Shown in pieces: positions 1-10,691 of a stretch of 64,000 nt of DNA. Each line of letters starts with the position of its first letter. The stretch's first letter is position 1. A program made the position numbers and the translations under genes. The stretch comes from Arthrobacter sp. MN05-02 (GTDB lineage Bacteria; Actinomycetota; Actinomycetes; Actinomycetales; Micrococcaceae), in contig AP018697.1 of assembly GCA_004001285.1 (NCBI GenBank), positions 1,116,001-1,180,000 of the forward strand. Direction: 5' to 3'. Below the pieces are notes generated by a model that ran no database searches, had not been told where the DNA came from, and saw only the letters and a program-made list of their open reading frames with translations.

Positions 1-738
1 CCCGGAGTGGGCTTCCCGCTGCCGGGCGTTCATGAGGATGTCGTGACCGTCCGCATCCACGGCGAGGAGTCCCACGCTGACGGTGTCCAGCACGGTTCCC
101 AGTAGGCGCTCACGCCGCCGGCCCGCCTCCACGCTCTCGCGCAACGCCGCCTGCGATGCGCGCAGTGCTTCCTGCCGCCGCCGGTTGTCCTTCGTGAGCG
201 CACTGACGAACAGGGCCAGTCCCGTGAGCATGATGGGCAGCAGGATCGGCTGGATGAAGGAGTCGATGGTCACCGGCTCGGCGTGGAGCAGCAGAGGGAG
301 CCAGACGATCGCGAGGGAGGCGACGACGGTCACCGCGGCGGCCGTGCTGGTCCGTACCCGGGAGGCCGCGATCCAGACCACGGGGAAGGCTGCCAGCAGT
401 CCCACGCCGGACAGGCTCTCGCCGGCCGCTGCACGCGCGAGCCCGACGGCCACGAAGTCCGTCAGGGGGACGAGGATGACCCATCTGTTCGGGATGCGGA
501 ACCAGGGCATCACACAGCAGAGCACCAGGACGAGCACGTTGAGCGCCCACCCGGCGAGGAAGGCCTCGGCCGAGGCGAGATCGTCCCGCTCGAGGAGTCC
601 CAGCGCCACGCAGAGCGTGAACGTGACGGTCAGCGCGAGTTCGCTCAGGATGATGCGCCGGCCGTGCCGCCTCCGCACCGTGGCCCGGCCCGACTCCGTC
701 AGGTCCACGCCCTGGGCTGCCTCCCCCCGATCGGCCAT
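1..738 (-). CDS. Sensor histidine kinase, N-terminal part (runs off window)
   Basis: 246 codons are visible from an ATG at 738 and the frame is still open at base 1. The protein has about six hydrophobic segments between residues 29 and 180 (for example TVTFTLCVALGLL and ILLPIMLTGLALFVSAL). A charged linker follows (DNRRRQEALRASQAALRES), then the start of a PAS-like domain (LLGTVLDTVSVGLLAVDADG). This layout is typical of actinobacterial membrane-bound sensor kinases. The catalytic HisKA/HATPase part is outside the window, so kinase activity is inferred. It ends 9 bases from the nhaA stop on the same strand. Confidence 0.6.
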   Translation of the reverse strand, partial: MADRGEAAQGVDLTESGRATVRRRHGRRIILSELALTVTFTLCVALGLLERDDLASAEAFLAGWALNVLVLVLCCVMPWFRIPNRWVILVPLTDFVAVGLARAAAGESLSGVGLLAAFPVVWIAASRVRTSTAAAVTVVASLAIVWLPLLLHAEPVTIDSFIQPILLPIMLTGLALFVSALTKDNRRRQEALRASQAALRESVEAGRRRERLLGTVLDTVSVGLLAVDADGHDILMNARQREAHSG

Positions 739-747
739 GGCGGGACC

Positions 748-2104
748 CTAGTCCTCGCGGTCCTCGAAGACATCGGGGATGCCGTCGTTGTCGGTGTCGG
801 TCTTCTCTTCCTCGCTCATGCGGCGGTAGTGCTTGTTACGGGCCCGCAGCACCACGCTGGAGAGCAGGGCCGCGGTGAGGGACGCCGTGAGGATGGCGAC
901 CTTCGCATGGTCGTCGTGCTCGCTGCCGGCGCCGAAGCTGAGGTCGTTGACGAGCAGGGAGACGGTGAAGCCCACGCCCGCGAGGAGCCCGACACCGAGC
1001 AGGTCCCACCAGCTCAGGCCCGGGTCGAGGTTCGCCCTGGTGGTCTTGGTGACGAGGAACGTGGTCAGCATGATCCCGACGGGCTTGCCCAGGACCAGGC
1101 CCAGGACGATGCCGATGAGGACCGGGTCGGTGAGGGCCGACGCGAAACCCTCCGCCCCGCCGATCGCGACACCGGCCGAGAAGAACGCGAAGACCGGAAC
1201 GGCGAAACCGGTGGACAGGGGGCGGAAGCGGTGCTCGAGGACCTCGGCGAGTCCGGGCTTGCCGGGCCGGGGCAGGGCCGGCTTCCCGCCGGACTTCCGC
1301 AGCACGGGAACGCAGAAACCGAGCAGCACCCCGGCGACGGTGGCGTGGACGCCGGAGGCATGCATGAGGGCCCAGGTGATGATGCCCAGCGGCAGCAGGA
1401 TCAGCCACGGGCCACGCGTGGTGCTGCCGAAGAACTTCGGCCTGCGCTGGGCGAGGAGCGCGAACAGTCCCAGGGGGAGGACCATCCACAGCAAAAAGGT
1501 CAGGTGCACGTCCTCGGAGTAGAAGAACGCGATGATCGCGATCGCGATGAGGTCGTCGACGACGGCGAGGGTCAGCAGGAAGATCCGCAGGGCGCCGGGC
1601 AGGTGCGAGCTGATGACGGCCAGGACGGCCAGGGCGAAGGCGATGTCCGTCGCGGTGGGGATGGCCCAGCCGCGCAGGGTGTCCGGTGAGGACAGGTTCA
1701 CGACCGTGTAGACGAGGGCGGGGACGACGACGCCGCCGAACGCCGCCGCCACGGGCACGATCGCGCGGCTGATCCGGCGCAGGTCACCCGCCACGAATTC
1801 GCGTTTGAGTTCGAGTCCGGTGAGGAAGAAGAACACGGCCAGGAGGCCGTCCGAGGCCCAGGCGCCGACGGACAGCTCCAGGTGCCACGGCTCGTAGCCG
1901 AACTCGAAATCCCGGACGGCGAAGTACGACTCCCGAGAACGGGGAGTTGGCCCAGATGATGGCGATGGCACTCGCGATCAGCAGCAGGATCCCGCCGACC
2001 GTCTCCTTGCGGAGGATCTCCGAGATGCGCAGGTACTCCGGATAGCTGGAGCGCTGCAGGATCACAGGATGGGCGCCGGACGCCTTCGGGTTCTCGTGTG
2101 CCAT
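748..2104 (-). CDS. nhaA: Na+/H+ antiporter NhaA (frame broken once)
   Basis: NhaA exchanges Na+ for H+ across the membrane for pH and salt homeostasis. The ATG at 2104 has AGGAG upstream. The N-terminus ([24 protein letters not shown]) and the rest ([15 protein letters not shown] onward) are in different frames. Removing one G from the GGG run at 1932-1934 (coding strand) joins them as NSPFSESYFAV, as expected for the family. Family motifs include [13 protein letters not shown] and the paired aspartates in AVVDDLIAI. About 451 aa once joined, with an acidic tail. The break is probably a sequencing error. Confidence 0.88.
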
Positions 2105-2146
2105 CGGTCTCCTGGGTAGGGCGGATGCGGTGCGAGTGGCGGTGCC

Positions 2147-2374
2147 TCAGGCGAGGAGGGCCCGCACCCCGATCACGGCGGTCGCGGCCCCGAGGATCAT
2201 CGACGTGGAGATGAGCATGAGGTGCACGGTGAGGAACCGCGTGGCCGCTCCCTTCTCGTCGCGCGCGCGCGGGTCCTTGAGGATGCGGCGCAGGAAGGGC
2301 GGCCAGACGATCAGGGTCCAGACGCCGGCAAGGATCAGGATCAGGGCGAGGGGCGTGGGCAGGTGCACGGTCAT
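2147..2374 (-). CDS. SCO4848-family small membrane protein
   Basis: A 75-aa protein starting at MTVHLPTPLALI, with two hydrophobic helices either side of the conserved stretch WPPFLRRILKDPRA and a second conserved TVHLMLISTSMILG. This pattern matches the actinobacterial SCO4848 family, whose function is not known. An upstream in-frame extension to 2452 is rich in Pro/Ser and has no family counterpart, so the 2374 ATG was chosen. It follows the DUF2505 gene on the same strand with a 59-base gap. Confidence 0.7.
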   Translation of the reverse strand: MTVHLPTPLALILILAGVWTLIVWPPFLRRILKDPRARDEKGAATRFLTVHLMLISTSMILGAATAVIGVRALLA

Positions 2375-2433
2375 GTCTTTCGGTGGCTGGAACGGTGCTG
2401 CGGGGGAGGACGACGGGCCAGGGACCCGGTGGG

Positions 2434-2931
2434 TCAGCGGCGCTCGAGCCACTTCCGGGCCTCGACCGCCTGCACGTTGAGTGCCTTGCCGATCATGGGC
2501 TCGGCAGCACCGGCGATCTTCCCGCCCAGGAACGGGATGGACGAGGTGACGTTGCCCTGGAGGTCCACGACGGTGTCGGTGCCCTGGGCGATCAGGCGCT
2601 GGACCGCGGCGACGTTCAGCGGCACGCCCGCGACCGTCATCTCGAGCGAGGCCTGGCGTGAGCCGTCGGCCGCGGGGGCCTCCCAGTGCTCCGTCTGCGT
2701 GACGGAGAGCGTCTCGCCGACGAACTTGCGGGCCATGTCCGGCAACCGGTGGGTGGGCATGGTGCGGACGGCGGTGAGGGTGAACGCCCCGGCGGTGTCA
2801 CCGTCGAGCGTGAGGGACTCCAGGGAGCCTCCGACGTACTCGCTCATGTGGCGCACGAAGCCCTCGTCGGTGAAGACTCCCAGCACGGTGGCGGTGTCGT
2901 AGGGGAGCGTGGTGGACGCGTTCAGTGCCAA
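2434..2931 (-). CDS. DUF2505-family protein
   Basis: A 165-aa soluble protein matching the DUF2505 family of Actinobacteria, which has a START/SRPBCC-like fold; the function is unknown. Features seen are PYDTATVLGVFTDEGFVRHM near the N-terminus, TEHWEAPAADGSRQASLEM in the middle and a C-terminal helix EARKWLERR. The start is a TTG at 2931 with a strong GGAGG five bases upstream. It is divergent from mfd across about 240 bases, which should hold both promoters. Confidence 0.75.
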   Translation of the reverse strand: MALNASTTLPYDTATVLGVFTDEGFVRHMSEYVGGSLESLTLDGDTAGAFTLTAVRTMPTHRLPDMARKFVGETLSVTQTEHWEAPAADGSRQASLEMTVAGVPLNVAAVQRLIAQGTDTVVDLQGNVTSSIPFLGGKIAGAAEPMIGKALNVQAVEARKWLERR

Positions 2932-3175
2932 GGTTCCTCCAGAAGAACGGTCGCGCGGGCGCGCAGGGCGGTGGGGCAGGGTCTCCCGTCATCCTACGGC
3001 CTGGCGGGTCCGCTGGGCCGGGGGCCTTGCGGTCGTCGGGAAAGCGTCGGGGCCGCTTGGTACTGTGGAATCATCCCGGGAACGATTCGTCTTTCCGGGC
3101 TTTTGTGCTGTCTCCGCCGCCGTCGAACCGCGGCAGGGGGCGGTGGAACCCATGCCTGAGGAGTCCCGGAACACC

Positions 3176-6100
3176 ATGAGCCTGAACGGATTGCGCACGG
3201 CGCTCGCCGAGGATGCGTCCTACGCGCGCGTACGGACCAATGCCTCCCGGCCGGTCGAGCAGCGCAGCGCGGACCTGCAGATCGGAGCGCCCGCCGGCAT
3301 GCGCGCGCCACTGATCACCGAGATGGTCGAGGGCCTCGCTGCGGCGGGGCCAGGGTCCACCGGCGATACAGCGGTGCCGGTGGTCCTCGCCATCACGGCC
3401 ACGGGGCGGGAGGCGGAGGACCTCGCGGCCGCCCTGCGCAGCTACCTCCCCGAGAGCGCCATCGAGGAGTTCCCCTCCTGGGAGACGCTGCCCCACGAGC
3501 GGCTGTCGCCGCGCTCCGACACCGTCGGACGCCGCCTGTCCGTCCTGCGCCGGCTCGCCCATCCGGAGGACTCGCCCGTCAAGGTCATCACCGCACCGAT
3601 CCGGGCCGTCCTCCAGCCGCTCGTCGCGGGCCTGGGCGACCTGGAGCCCGTGGCGCTGAAGGTCGGCGACGAGGTGGCCTTCTCCGACGTCGTGAAGGCA
3701 CTCTCCGACGCCGCGTACGCCCGGGTGGACATGGTCACGCACCGCGGTGAGTTCGCAGTGCGCGGCGGCATCATCGACGTCTTCCCGCCCACCGAGGACC
3801 ACCCGATCCGCGTCGACTTCTTCGGTGACGAGGTGGACCAGATGCGCTGGTTCGCCGTCGCCGACCAGCGCTCCCTCACCACGGGGGAGCCTCCTGCCGC
3901 GCTGTACGCCCCACCGTGCCGGGAGATCCTCATCACCCCGGCCGTCATGTCGCGGGCCGCGAAGCTGCAGTCCGAACTGCCGGCCGCGGCATCGATGCTC
4001 GAGAAGAAGATCGCCGGCGGCATCGCCGTCGAGGGCATGGAGTCCCTCGCGCCCGTGCTCGTCGACGCCATGGTGCCCTTCGCGGGCGAGCTGCCGCCCG
4101 GGTCGATCGCCGTCGTCATCGAACCCGAGAAGGTCCGCGCCCGCGCCCACGACCTCGCCGCCACCAACGAGGAATTCCTCGCAGCCGCGTGGGCCACGGC
4201 GTCCGACGGCGGCGCAGCGCCACTGGACCTCAGCGGCGGCCTCGGCACCGACCTGCAGGAGGCGAGCTTCCGCTCCCTCACCGACACCCGGTCGACGGCG
4301 CTCGCGAACTCGGTCGCCTGGTGGGGCATCACGAGCTTCGGGGCGGACGAGGAGCTGAGCGACGTCGACAGCTTCACCCTGCACGCGCGCGAACCGCGCG
4401 GCTACCAGGGTGACGTCGCCGAGATGATGGACTTCATCGGCGGCCGCGTGCGCGACCAGTGGCGCGTCGTCGTCGCCACGGAGGGCCCCGGCCCGGCCCA
4501 GCGACTCGCCGAGCTCTTCGCCGACAACGACATCCCCGCCAGCCGGGTCGACTCGCTCGACGGCCCCCCGCAGGCGGGCGTCATCGAGATCACCACGGCC
4601 TGCGCGGGTCGCGGCTTCGTGGTGGACGGCCTCAAGATGGGTCTCCTCACCGAGGCCGACCTGCTCGGGCGGACGAGCGCCGCGGGCACGCGCGACATGC
4701 GCAAGATGCCCCTCGCGCCGCCGGAACGCCGTCGACCCGCTGCAGCTCAAGGAGGGCGACTTCGTCGTCCACGAGCAGCACGGCGTGGCGAAGTTCGTCG
4801 AACTCCTGCAGCGGTCCACGGGCGCCGGGCCCACCCGCACCACCCGCGAGTACCTCGTCCTCGAGTACGCGCCGTCCAAGCGCGGCGCACCCGGGGACCG
4901 CCTGTTCGTGCCCACGGACCAGCTCGACCAGGTGACGCGCTACGTCGGGGGCGACGCCCCGGCCCTCAGCAAGATGGGCGGCTCCGACTGGAGCAAGACC
5001 AAGAACCAGGCGCGCAAGGCGGTCAAGGAGATCGCCGGCGAGCTCATCCGCCTCTACTCGGCGCGCATGGCCTCACGGGGCCACGCGTTCGGGCCCGACA
5101 CGCCCTGGCAGCGCGAGCTCGAGGAGGCGTTCCCCTACGTCGAGACCCCCGACCAGCTGACCACGATCAACGAGGTCAAGGCCGACATGGAGCGCGAGGT
5201 CCCGATGGACCGCCTCGTCTCGGGCGACGTCGGCTACGGCAAGACCGAGATCGCGGTGCGTGCGGCCTTCAAGGCCGTGCAGGACGGCAAGCAGGTCGCC
5301 GTGCTCGTGCCCACGACGCTGCTGGTCCAGCAGCACTTCGAGACGTTCTCCGAGCGCTTCTCGGGCTTCCCGGTGCGGGTCCGCGCGCTGTCGCGCTTCC
5401 AGACCGCGAAGGAGTCGCGCGAGACGGCGGAGGGCCTGACCTCGGGAGCCGTCGACGTCGTGATCGGTACCCATCGGCTGCTGTCGAAGGAGGTCTCCTT
5501 CAAGGACCTGGGACTCGTGATCGTCGACGAGGAGCAGCGGTTCGGCGTGGAGCACAAGGAAGCGCTGAAGAAGATGCGCACCAACGTGGACGTCCTCGCG
5601 ATGAGCGCCACGCCGATCCCGCGCACGCTCGAGATGTCACTCACGGGTATCCGCGAGACCTCGACGCTCGCGACGCCGCCGGAGGAGCGCCACCCGGTCC
5701 TCACGTACGTGGGCCCCTACACGGACAAGCAGGCGTCGGCGGCCATCCGCCGCGAACTGATGCGGGAGGGCCAGGTCTTCTTCGTGCACAACCGCGTCTC
5801 CTCGATCGACCGCACGGCCGCGCACCTCAAGGAGCTGGTGCCCGAGGCGCGCGTGGCCGTGGCGCACGGCCAGATGACGGAATCGCGCCTCGAGCAGATC
5901 ATCGTCGACTTCTGGGAGAAGCGGTTCGACGTCCTCGTCTGCACCACCATCATCGAGACCGGCCTGGACATCTCCAACGCCAACACCCTCATCGTGGACC
6001 GCGCCGACTCCTACGGGCTGTCGCAGCTCCATCAGCTCCGCGGCCGCGTGGGCCGTGGACGCGAGCGGGCCTACGCGTACTTCCTGTACCCGTCCGAGAA

Positions 6101-6779
6101 GCCGCTCGGCGAAGTGGCCCTCGAGAGGCTCAAAGCCGTCGCGGCCCACAACGAGCTCGGCGCGGGAATGCAGCTGGCCATGAAGGACCTCGAGATCCGC
6201 GGCGCGGGCAACCTGTTGGGCGGCGAGCAGTCCGGCCACATCCAGGGCGTCGGCTTCGACCTCTACATCCGCCTCGTCGGGGAGGCCGTCGCCAACTTCC
6301 GGGGCGAGGCCGAGGAGAAGGCGGCGGAGATGAAGATCGAGCTGCCGGTCAACGCGCACCTCCCGCACGACTACGTGCCGGGGGAGCGGCTGCGCCTGGA
6401 GGCGTACCGGAAGCTCGCCGCCGCCGTCACCGACGAGGCGATCGACGCCGTCGTCGCCGAACTGAAGGACCGTTACGGGGAGCCGCCCGCCGCCGTCCAG
6501 AACCTCGTGTCCGTGGCCCGCTTCCGGGTCGCGGCCCGAGCGCTGGGCCTCACGGACGTGGCACTGCAGGGCAACTTCATCAAGTTCGCCCCCGCCGAGC
6601 TGCCCGAGTCCAAGCAGATGCGCCTCACGCGGATGTACCCCGGGGCGGCGATCAAGCCGGCGCTGAACGCTGTGCTCGTGCCTAAGCCGAAGACCGCGCG
6701 GATCGGCGGCCGGGACCTCGTCGACGCCGAGATCCTCGACTGGGCGAAGAACGTCCTCGACGCGGTGTTCACGGCGTAG
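3176..6779 (+). CDS. mfd: Transcription-repair coupling factor Mfd (frame broken once)
   Basis: Mfd releases RNA polymerase stalled at lesions and recruits UvrA. The order is normal: UvrB-like N-terminus, RNA-polymerase interaction region, then RecG-like translocase with Walker [10 protein letters not shown] (about residue 682), DEEQ box VDEEQRFG (about 782), [11 protein letters not shown] and [11 protein letters not shown] (about 951), and the TRCF C-terminal domain. An extra C in the CCCC run at 4709-4712 breaks the frame between MRKMP and [17 protein letters not shown]; joined length is about 1200 aa, the family norm. Start [10 protein letters not shown] was chosen; an ATG at 3152 is an alternative. 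The gene is expected to be intact, so the break is probably an error. Confidence 0.95.
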
Positions 6780-6821
6780 TCGCGGCCCGTTCCATGCCCG
6801 GTGTGCCAGGAGCTGACGAAA

Positions 6822-6848
6822 GAGGCCGTCCCCTGCGGGGACGGCCTC
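6822..6848. terminator. Bidirectional hairpin terminator
   Basis: A perfect 12-bp inverted repeat, GAGGCCGTCCCC with GGGGACGGCCTC around a TGC loop, lies between the convergent ends of mfd and the small membrane-protein gene. There is no clear T tract, as is common in high-GC actinobacteria. Confidence 0.75.
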
Positions 6849-6880
6849 GTGTCCTTCAGGCGGTCGTGCCGCCGTCGGGG

Positions 6881-7168
6881 TCAGGAGCTGACGTTCGCCG
6901 ACGTCTCCTTCTCGTCCGTGCGGTTGCCCTCGGCGAGGTCGAAGCCGGTGTCGGCGCGCCCGAGGATGCCCTGGGGGATGTAGAAGACGAGGAACGCGAC
7001 GACGACGATCACGGCCATCGGCCAGACGTCCTGCGGCGTGAACCACGTCAACAGGTACATGCTGAGCAGGAACGCACCGAAGATCAGCACGAACCACACG
7101 ATATTGCCGACGAGGTGGCCCTTGCCGGCGTGGGCGGGCTGGCTCTCGGCGTCTGTCGGGTGTGACAT
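6881..7168 (-). CDS. Small two-helix membrane protein, unknown
   Basis: 95 aa from the ATG at 7168, which has AGGAG seven bases upstream. The protein starts MSHPTDAESQPAHAGKG and has two transmembrane helices (NIVWFVLIFGAFLLSMYLL and WPMAVIVVVAFLVFYI), then an acidic hydrophilic tail. I do not recognise a named family. It converges on mfd and lies 37 bases from the deoC stop on the same strand, so it may be read with upstream genes or alone. Confidence 0.6.
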   Translation of the reverse strand: MSHPTDAESQPAHAGKGHLVGNIVWFVLIFGAFLLSMYLLTWFTPQDVWPMAVIVVVAFLVFYIPQGILGRADTGFDLAEGNRTDEKETSANVSS

Positions 7169-7205
7169 TGGATCTCCTTGCGTGCGTGACGGATCTGCTG
7201 CGCCG

Positions 7206-7895
7206 TCAGTAGCCTGCGGCGCCCTGTTCTCCCTTAACGATAGCGACTCCGGAGCTCGCACCGATACGCGTTGCTCCGGCGTCGATCATGGCACGTGCAT
7301 CCTCGAGCGAGCGCACGCCGCCGGAGGCCTTCACACCCAGGTCAGGGCCGACGGTCCGCCGCATCAGCGCGACGTCCGCCACGGTGGCGCCGCCCCCGTT
7401 GAAGCCGGTGGAGGTCTTCACGAAGTCGGCGCCTGCCTCGACGGCCGCCTCGCAGGCAAGCACTTTCTGTTCGTCGGTGAGCAGCGACGTCTCGATGATG
7501 ACCTTGAGGATGGCGCCGTGCTCGTGCACGGCATCGGCGACGGCCAGGATGTCTCGGACGAGTGCGTCCCTGTCGCCCGCACGGGCCGCGGCGATGTCGA
7601 TGACCATGTCGATCTCGTCGGCGCCGTCGGCGACGGCGCCGCGGGCCTCGAGGACCTTGACCTCGGTCGTGGTGGCGCCGAGCGGGAAGCCGACGACGGA
7701 GCAGGTGAGGACACCGCTGCCCTTCACCGCGGTGCGCACGGTGCTGACCCAAAGGGGATTCACGCAGACGGACTTGAACGAGTACTCGACGGCCTCGCGG
7801 CATACCGTGAGGATCTGCTCACGGCTGGCCTCGGGCTTCAGGAGCGTGTGGTCGATGTAGGAGGCAAGGGATGCGTCGGTAGGCATGGCCTCCAT
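7206..7895 (-). CDS. deoC: Deoxyribose-phosphate aldolase
   Basis: DeoC cleaves 2-deoxyribose 5-phosphate to glyceraldehyde 3-phosphate and acetaldehyde in deoxynucleoside salvage. The Schiff-base lysine is in [16 protein letters not shown] and the second catalytic lysine in [12 protein letters not shown]; the N-terminal [12 protein letters not shown] is diagnostic. About 229 aa. Starts at 7895 (MEAMPTD), 7886 (MPTD) or GTG 7913 are all possible; 7895 was chosen for its nearby GGAAAG. The downstream partners in catabolism, phosphopentomutase-like mutase and nucleoside phosphorylase, lie just upstream on the same strand. Confidence 0.93.
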   Translation of the reverse strand: MEAMPTDASLASYIDHTLLKPEASREQILTVCREAVEYSFKSVCVNPLWVSTVRTAVKGSGVLTCSVVGFPLGATTTEVKVLEARGAVADGADEIDMVIDIAAARAGDRDALVRDILAVADAVHEHGAILKVIIETSLLTDEQKVLACEAAVEAGADFVKTSTGFNGGGATVADVALMRRTVGPDLGVKASGGVRSLEDARAMIDAGATRIGASSGVAIVKGEQGAAGY

Positions 7896-7946
7896 CTTTC
7901 CATGTCGCCGCACCCGATTCCGCGCGATCGGGCGCGAGCGGGAGGA

Positions 7947-9683
7947 TCAGAGGCCGAGCGCTTCCTCGACGTCGCGTTTCACGGCGTCGAGGCGCGCACG
8001 GGCTGCGCCCTTGGCCGCGTCGAGCTCGGCGGCCGAGCCGACGGGCTCCACGACCTCGAGGTAGCACTTCAGTTTCGGCTCGGTGCCGCTGGGACGGATG
8101 ATCACCCGCGTCTCGTCCTGCGTCAGGTACAGCAGCCCGTCCGTGGGCGGCAGGTGCGCCGAGCCCTGGGCCAGGTCCTCGGCGGTGCTCACCGCTGAAT
8201 CGGCGAACGACGACGGCGGGTTCTCGCGCAGCCTGTTCATCATCGCGCCGAGCAGACCCAGGCTGCCGACGCGCACCGAGAGCTGGTCGGAGGCGTGCAG
8301 GCCATGGACCAGGAAGGCGTCGTCCAGCAGGTCGAAGAGTGTGCGGCCGGAGGCCTTCGTCGCGGCGGCGAGCTCGGCCAGCAGGAGGCCGGCGGAGATG
8401 CCGTCCTTGTCGCGGACGAGTTCCGGTGCCACGCAGTAGCCCAGCGCCTCCTCGTAGCCGAAGGACAGGCCCCGGACACGGGCGATCCACTTGAAACCGG
8501 TCAGCGTCTGCCTGTGGTCGATGCCGGACACGGCCGCGATCCGTCCGAGGAGGCGGGAGGACACGATCGAGTTCGCGAAGACGCGGCTGCGCGTCCCCTC
8601 GGCGCCCGTGCCGTCGCCGTCCGGGAGGCGGGCCGCGAGGTGCAGGCCCAGGAGCGTTCCGACCTCGTCGCCGCGCAGCATCCGCCAGGCGCCGGTGGAG
8701 GGCTCGCGAGCGGCGAGGGCCACGCGGTCGGCATCGGGATCATTGGCGATCACGAGGTCCGCACCGACCTCGGCGGCGGTCTCGAGTGCCAGGTCGAGGG
8801 CTCCGGGCTCCTCCGGGTTCGGGAAGGCGACGGTGGGGAAGTCGGGGTCCGGCTCGGCCTGGCGCTCGACAACGGTGACGTCGTCGAAGCCGGCAGCGGC
8901 GAGGACCGCCCGCGCGGTGCGCCCGCCCACGCCGTGCAGGGGAGTGAGGACGATACGGAGGTCGCGGTCAGTCACCGCCGGGTCGGCGAGGCCGGCGACC
9001 GAGGCGACGTAGTCCGTCTCGATGCTCTCGGGCAGCACGGTCCAGCCCCCGGAGGCGAGGTCGACGGCGTCCACCGCTGCGATGCGCGCCGCGATGCCGG
9101 CGTCGTGCGGTGCCACGATCTGGACGCCGCGGGCATCCTCCTCGACGGCCCGCCCACCCAGGTACACCTTGTACCCGTTGTCCTGCGGGGGGTTGTGGCT
9201 CGCGGTGACCATGATGCCCACCTCGCACCGCAGTGCGCGGATGGCGTAGGCGAGCACCGGCGTGGGCAGCTCACGCGGCATCAGGAAGGTCTCGATGCCG
9301 GCCGCGGTGAAGATCGCCGCCGTCTCCTCGGCGAAGATCCGGGAGTTGTGGCGGGCGTCGAAACCGACGACGGCGCGGGGCGCGTAGGCACCGGCGGCGA
9401 GGCCGAGGGCGTGGGCGGCGACGCCGGCAGCGGCCCTGCGGACCACCACGCGGTTCATGCGGTTGGGGCCCGCGCCGAGGGCTGCACGCAGGCCGGCCGT
9501 GCCGAAGGCGAGCGGACCCGAGAAGCGGTCCCGCAGCTCCTGCTCCGAGACGGCGGCCGTCGCGTCCGCGGACCGCACCGAGCCGACGAGCGTGCGGAGC
9601 TCCTCCGCCGTCCGGGGGTCCGGGTCGGCGGCGGCCCAGGCGTCGGCGGTGTCGAGGAGGAGGTCGAGTTCCGAGGTGCTCAT
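7947..9683 (-). CDS. Phospho-sugar mutase (phosphomannomutase/phosphoglucomutase family)
   Basis: A 578-aa alpha-D-phosphohexomutase of the large actinobacterial type. Motifs in order: FGTAGLRAALGAGPNRMN near residue 60, the phosphoserine loop TASHNPPQDNGYKVY, the Mg2+ loop NDPDADR, the sugar-binding loop GYEEALGY, and the phosphate-binding RPSGTEPKLKCY near the C-terminus. It interconverts sugar 1- and 6-phosphates (or pentose 1- and 5-phosphates). Its position between deoC and a purine nucleoside phosphorylase suggests use in nucleoside ribose salvage; substrate is not decided by sequence. Confidence 0.9.
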   Translation of the reverse strand: MSTSELDLLLDTADAWAAADPDPRTAEELRTLVGSVRSADATAAVSEQELRDRFSGPLAFGTAGLRAALGAGPNRMNRVVVRRAAAGVAAHALGLAAGAYAPRAVVGFDARHNSRIFAEETAAIFTAAGIETFLMPRELPTPVLAYAIRALRCEVGIMVTASHNPPQDNGYKVYLGGRAVEEDARGVQIVAPHDAGIAARIAAVDAVDLASGGWTVLPESIETDYVASVAGLADPAVTDRDLRIVLTPLHGVGGRTARAVLAAAGFDDVTVVERQAEPDPDFPTVAFPNPEEPGALDLALETAAEVGADLVIANDPDADRVALAAREPSTGAWRMLRGDEVGTLLGLHLAARLPDGDGTGAEGTRSRVFANSIVSSRLLGRIAAVSGIDHRQTLTGFKWIARVRGLSFGYEEALGYCVAPELVRDKDGISAGLLLAELAAATKASGRTLFDLLDDAFLVHGLHASDQLSVRVGSLGLLGAMMNRLRENPPSSFADSAVSTAEDLAQGSAHLPPTDGLLYLTQDETRVIIRPSGTEPKLKCYLEVVEPVGSAAELDAAKGAARARLDAVKRDVEEALGL

Positions 9684-9773
9684 GGTGGTCCCTAACGTGG
9701 ATCGGCGGAGGCTGCCGGACGGGCGTGCCTGCGGTGCTGCTGGCGGGCGGGGTCCGGTCGGAGCCCGCCCGGT

Positions 9774-10574
9774 CTAGAGCGTGGCGACGATGTCGGCGAG
9801 CAGGCGTGAGATGCGCGGTCCTGCGGCCTGACCCGCCTCGAGGACCTCGGTGTGGCTGAGGGGGACGGGGGAGATGCCGGCGGCGAGATTCGTCACCAGC
9901 GAGATGCCGAAGACCTCCATCCCCGCGTGCCGTGCCGCGATGGCCTCGAGTGCCGTGGACATGCCCACGAGGTCGGCGCCGATGCGCTTCGCGTACTGCA
10001 CCTCGGCCGGCGTCTCGTAGTGGGGGCCGGTGAACTGCGCGTAGACGCCCTCGTCGAGCGTCGGGTCCACCTGGCGTGCGAGGGCGCGCAGGCGTGAGGA
10101 GTAGAGGTCGGTCAGGTCGACGAACGTGGCGCCTTCGAGCGGTGAGGACGCCGTCAGGTTGATGTGGTCGCTGATGAGCACCGGGGTGCCCGGCTGCCAG
10201 TGCTCCTGCAGTCCGCCGCATCCGTTGGTGAGGATCATCGTCGTCGCACCCGCGGCGGCCGCGGTGCGGACGCCGTGGACGACGGCGCGTACGCCCCTGC
10301 CCTCGTAGAAGTGCGTGCGGGCGCCCAGGACGAGGGCGCGTTTGCCGTTCGGCGTGAGGACGGATCGGATGGTGCCGGTGTGGCCGACGACGGCGGGCGC
10401 CGTGAACCCGGGGATGTCGGCGGCGTCGAGGGTGGCGGTGGTCTCACCGATCAGTTCGGCCGCCTCTCCCCAGCCGGAGCCGAGGACGAGAGCGGTGTCG
10501 TGCCGGTCGATGCCGGTGGCACGGGCGATATGGTCGGCAGCGTCGCGGGCCAGGTCAAAAGGATCAGAAGTCAC
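9774..10574 (-). CDS. Purine nucleoside phosphorylase
   Basis: A 266-aa trimeric-type PNP that splits purine (deoxy)nucleosides with phosphate. Seen are LVLGSGWG near the N-terminus, the phosphate-binding GHTG (VVGHTGTIR), [19 protein letters not shown], the site [14 protein letters not shown], and the purine/ribose region [18 protein letters not shown] with [10 protein letters not shown]. The start is GTG at 10574. It heads the minus-strand salvage block with the mutase and deoC and diverges from lpdA. Confidence 0.93.
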   Translation of the reverse strand: MTSDPFDLARDAADHIARATGIDRHDTALVLGSGWGEAAELIGETTATLDAADIPGFTAPAVVGHTGTIRSVLTPNGKRALVLGARTHFYEGRGVRAVVHGVRTAAAAGATTMILTNGCGGLQEHWQPGTPVLISDHINLTASSPLEGATFVDLTDLYSSRLRALARQVDPTLDEGVYAQFTGPHYETPAEVQYAKRIGADLVGMSTALEAIAARHAGMEVFGISLVTNLAAGISPVPLSHTEVLEAGQAAGPRISRLLADIVATL

Positions 10575-10691
10575 CGATCCAACTTACCCTCTGGGGAAAG
10601 ACCGGACCACCGGTCGGGGCACCCTGCCGGGCGCACCGCAGGGGGGGGCCGCCGTTCCGGGGTGTCGGTGGCATGGGCGATAATCGAAGGC

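Noticed and set aside
4705..4790. Programmed frameshift in mfd
   Set aside because: The site is a plain CCCC run without a slippery heptamer or pseudoknot, and many unrelated genes here carry the same kind of break; an assembly error is simpler.
3071..4915. 614-codon antisense open frame across mfd
   Set aside because: Codon-bias shadow of mfd with no recognisable domain.
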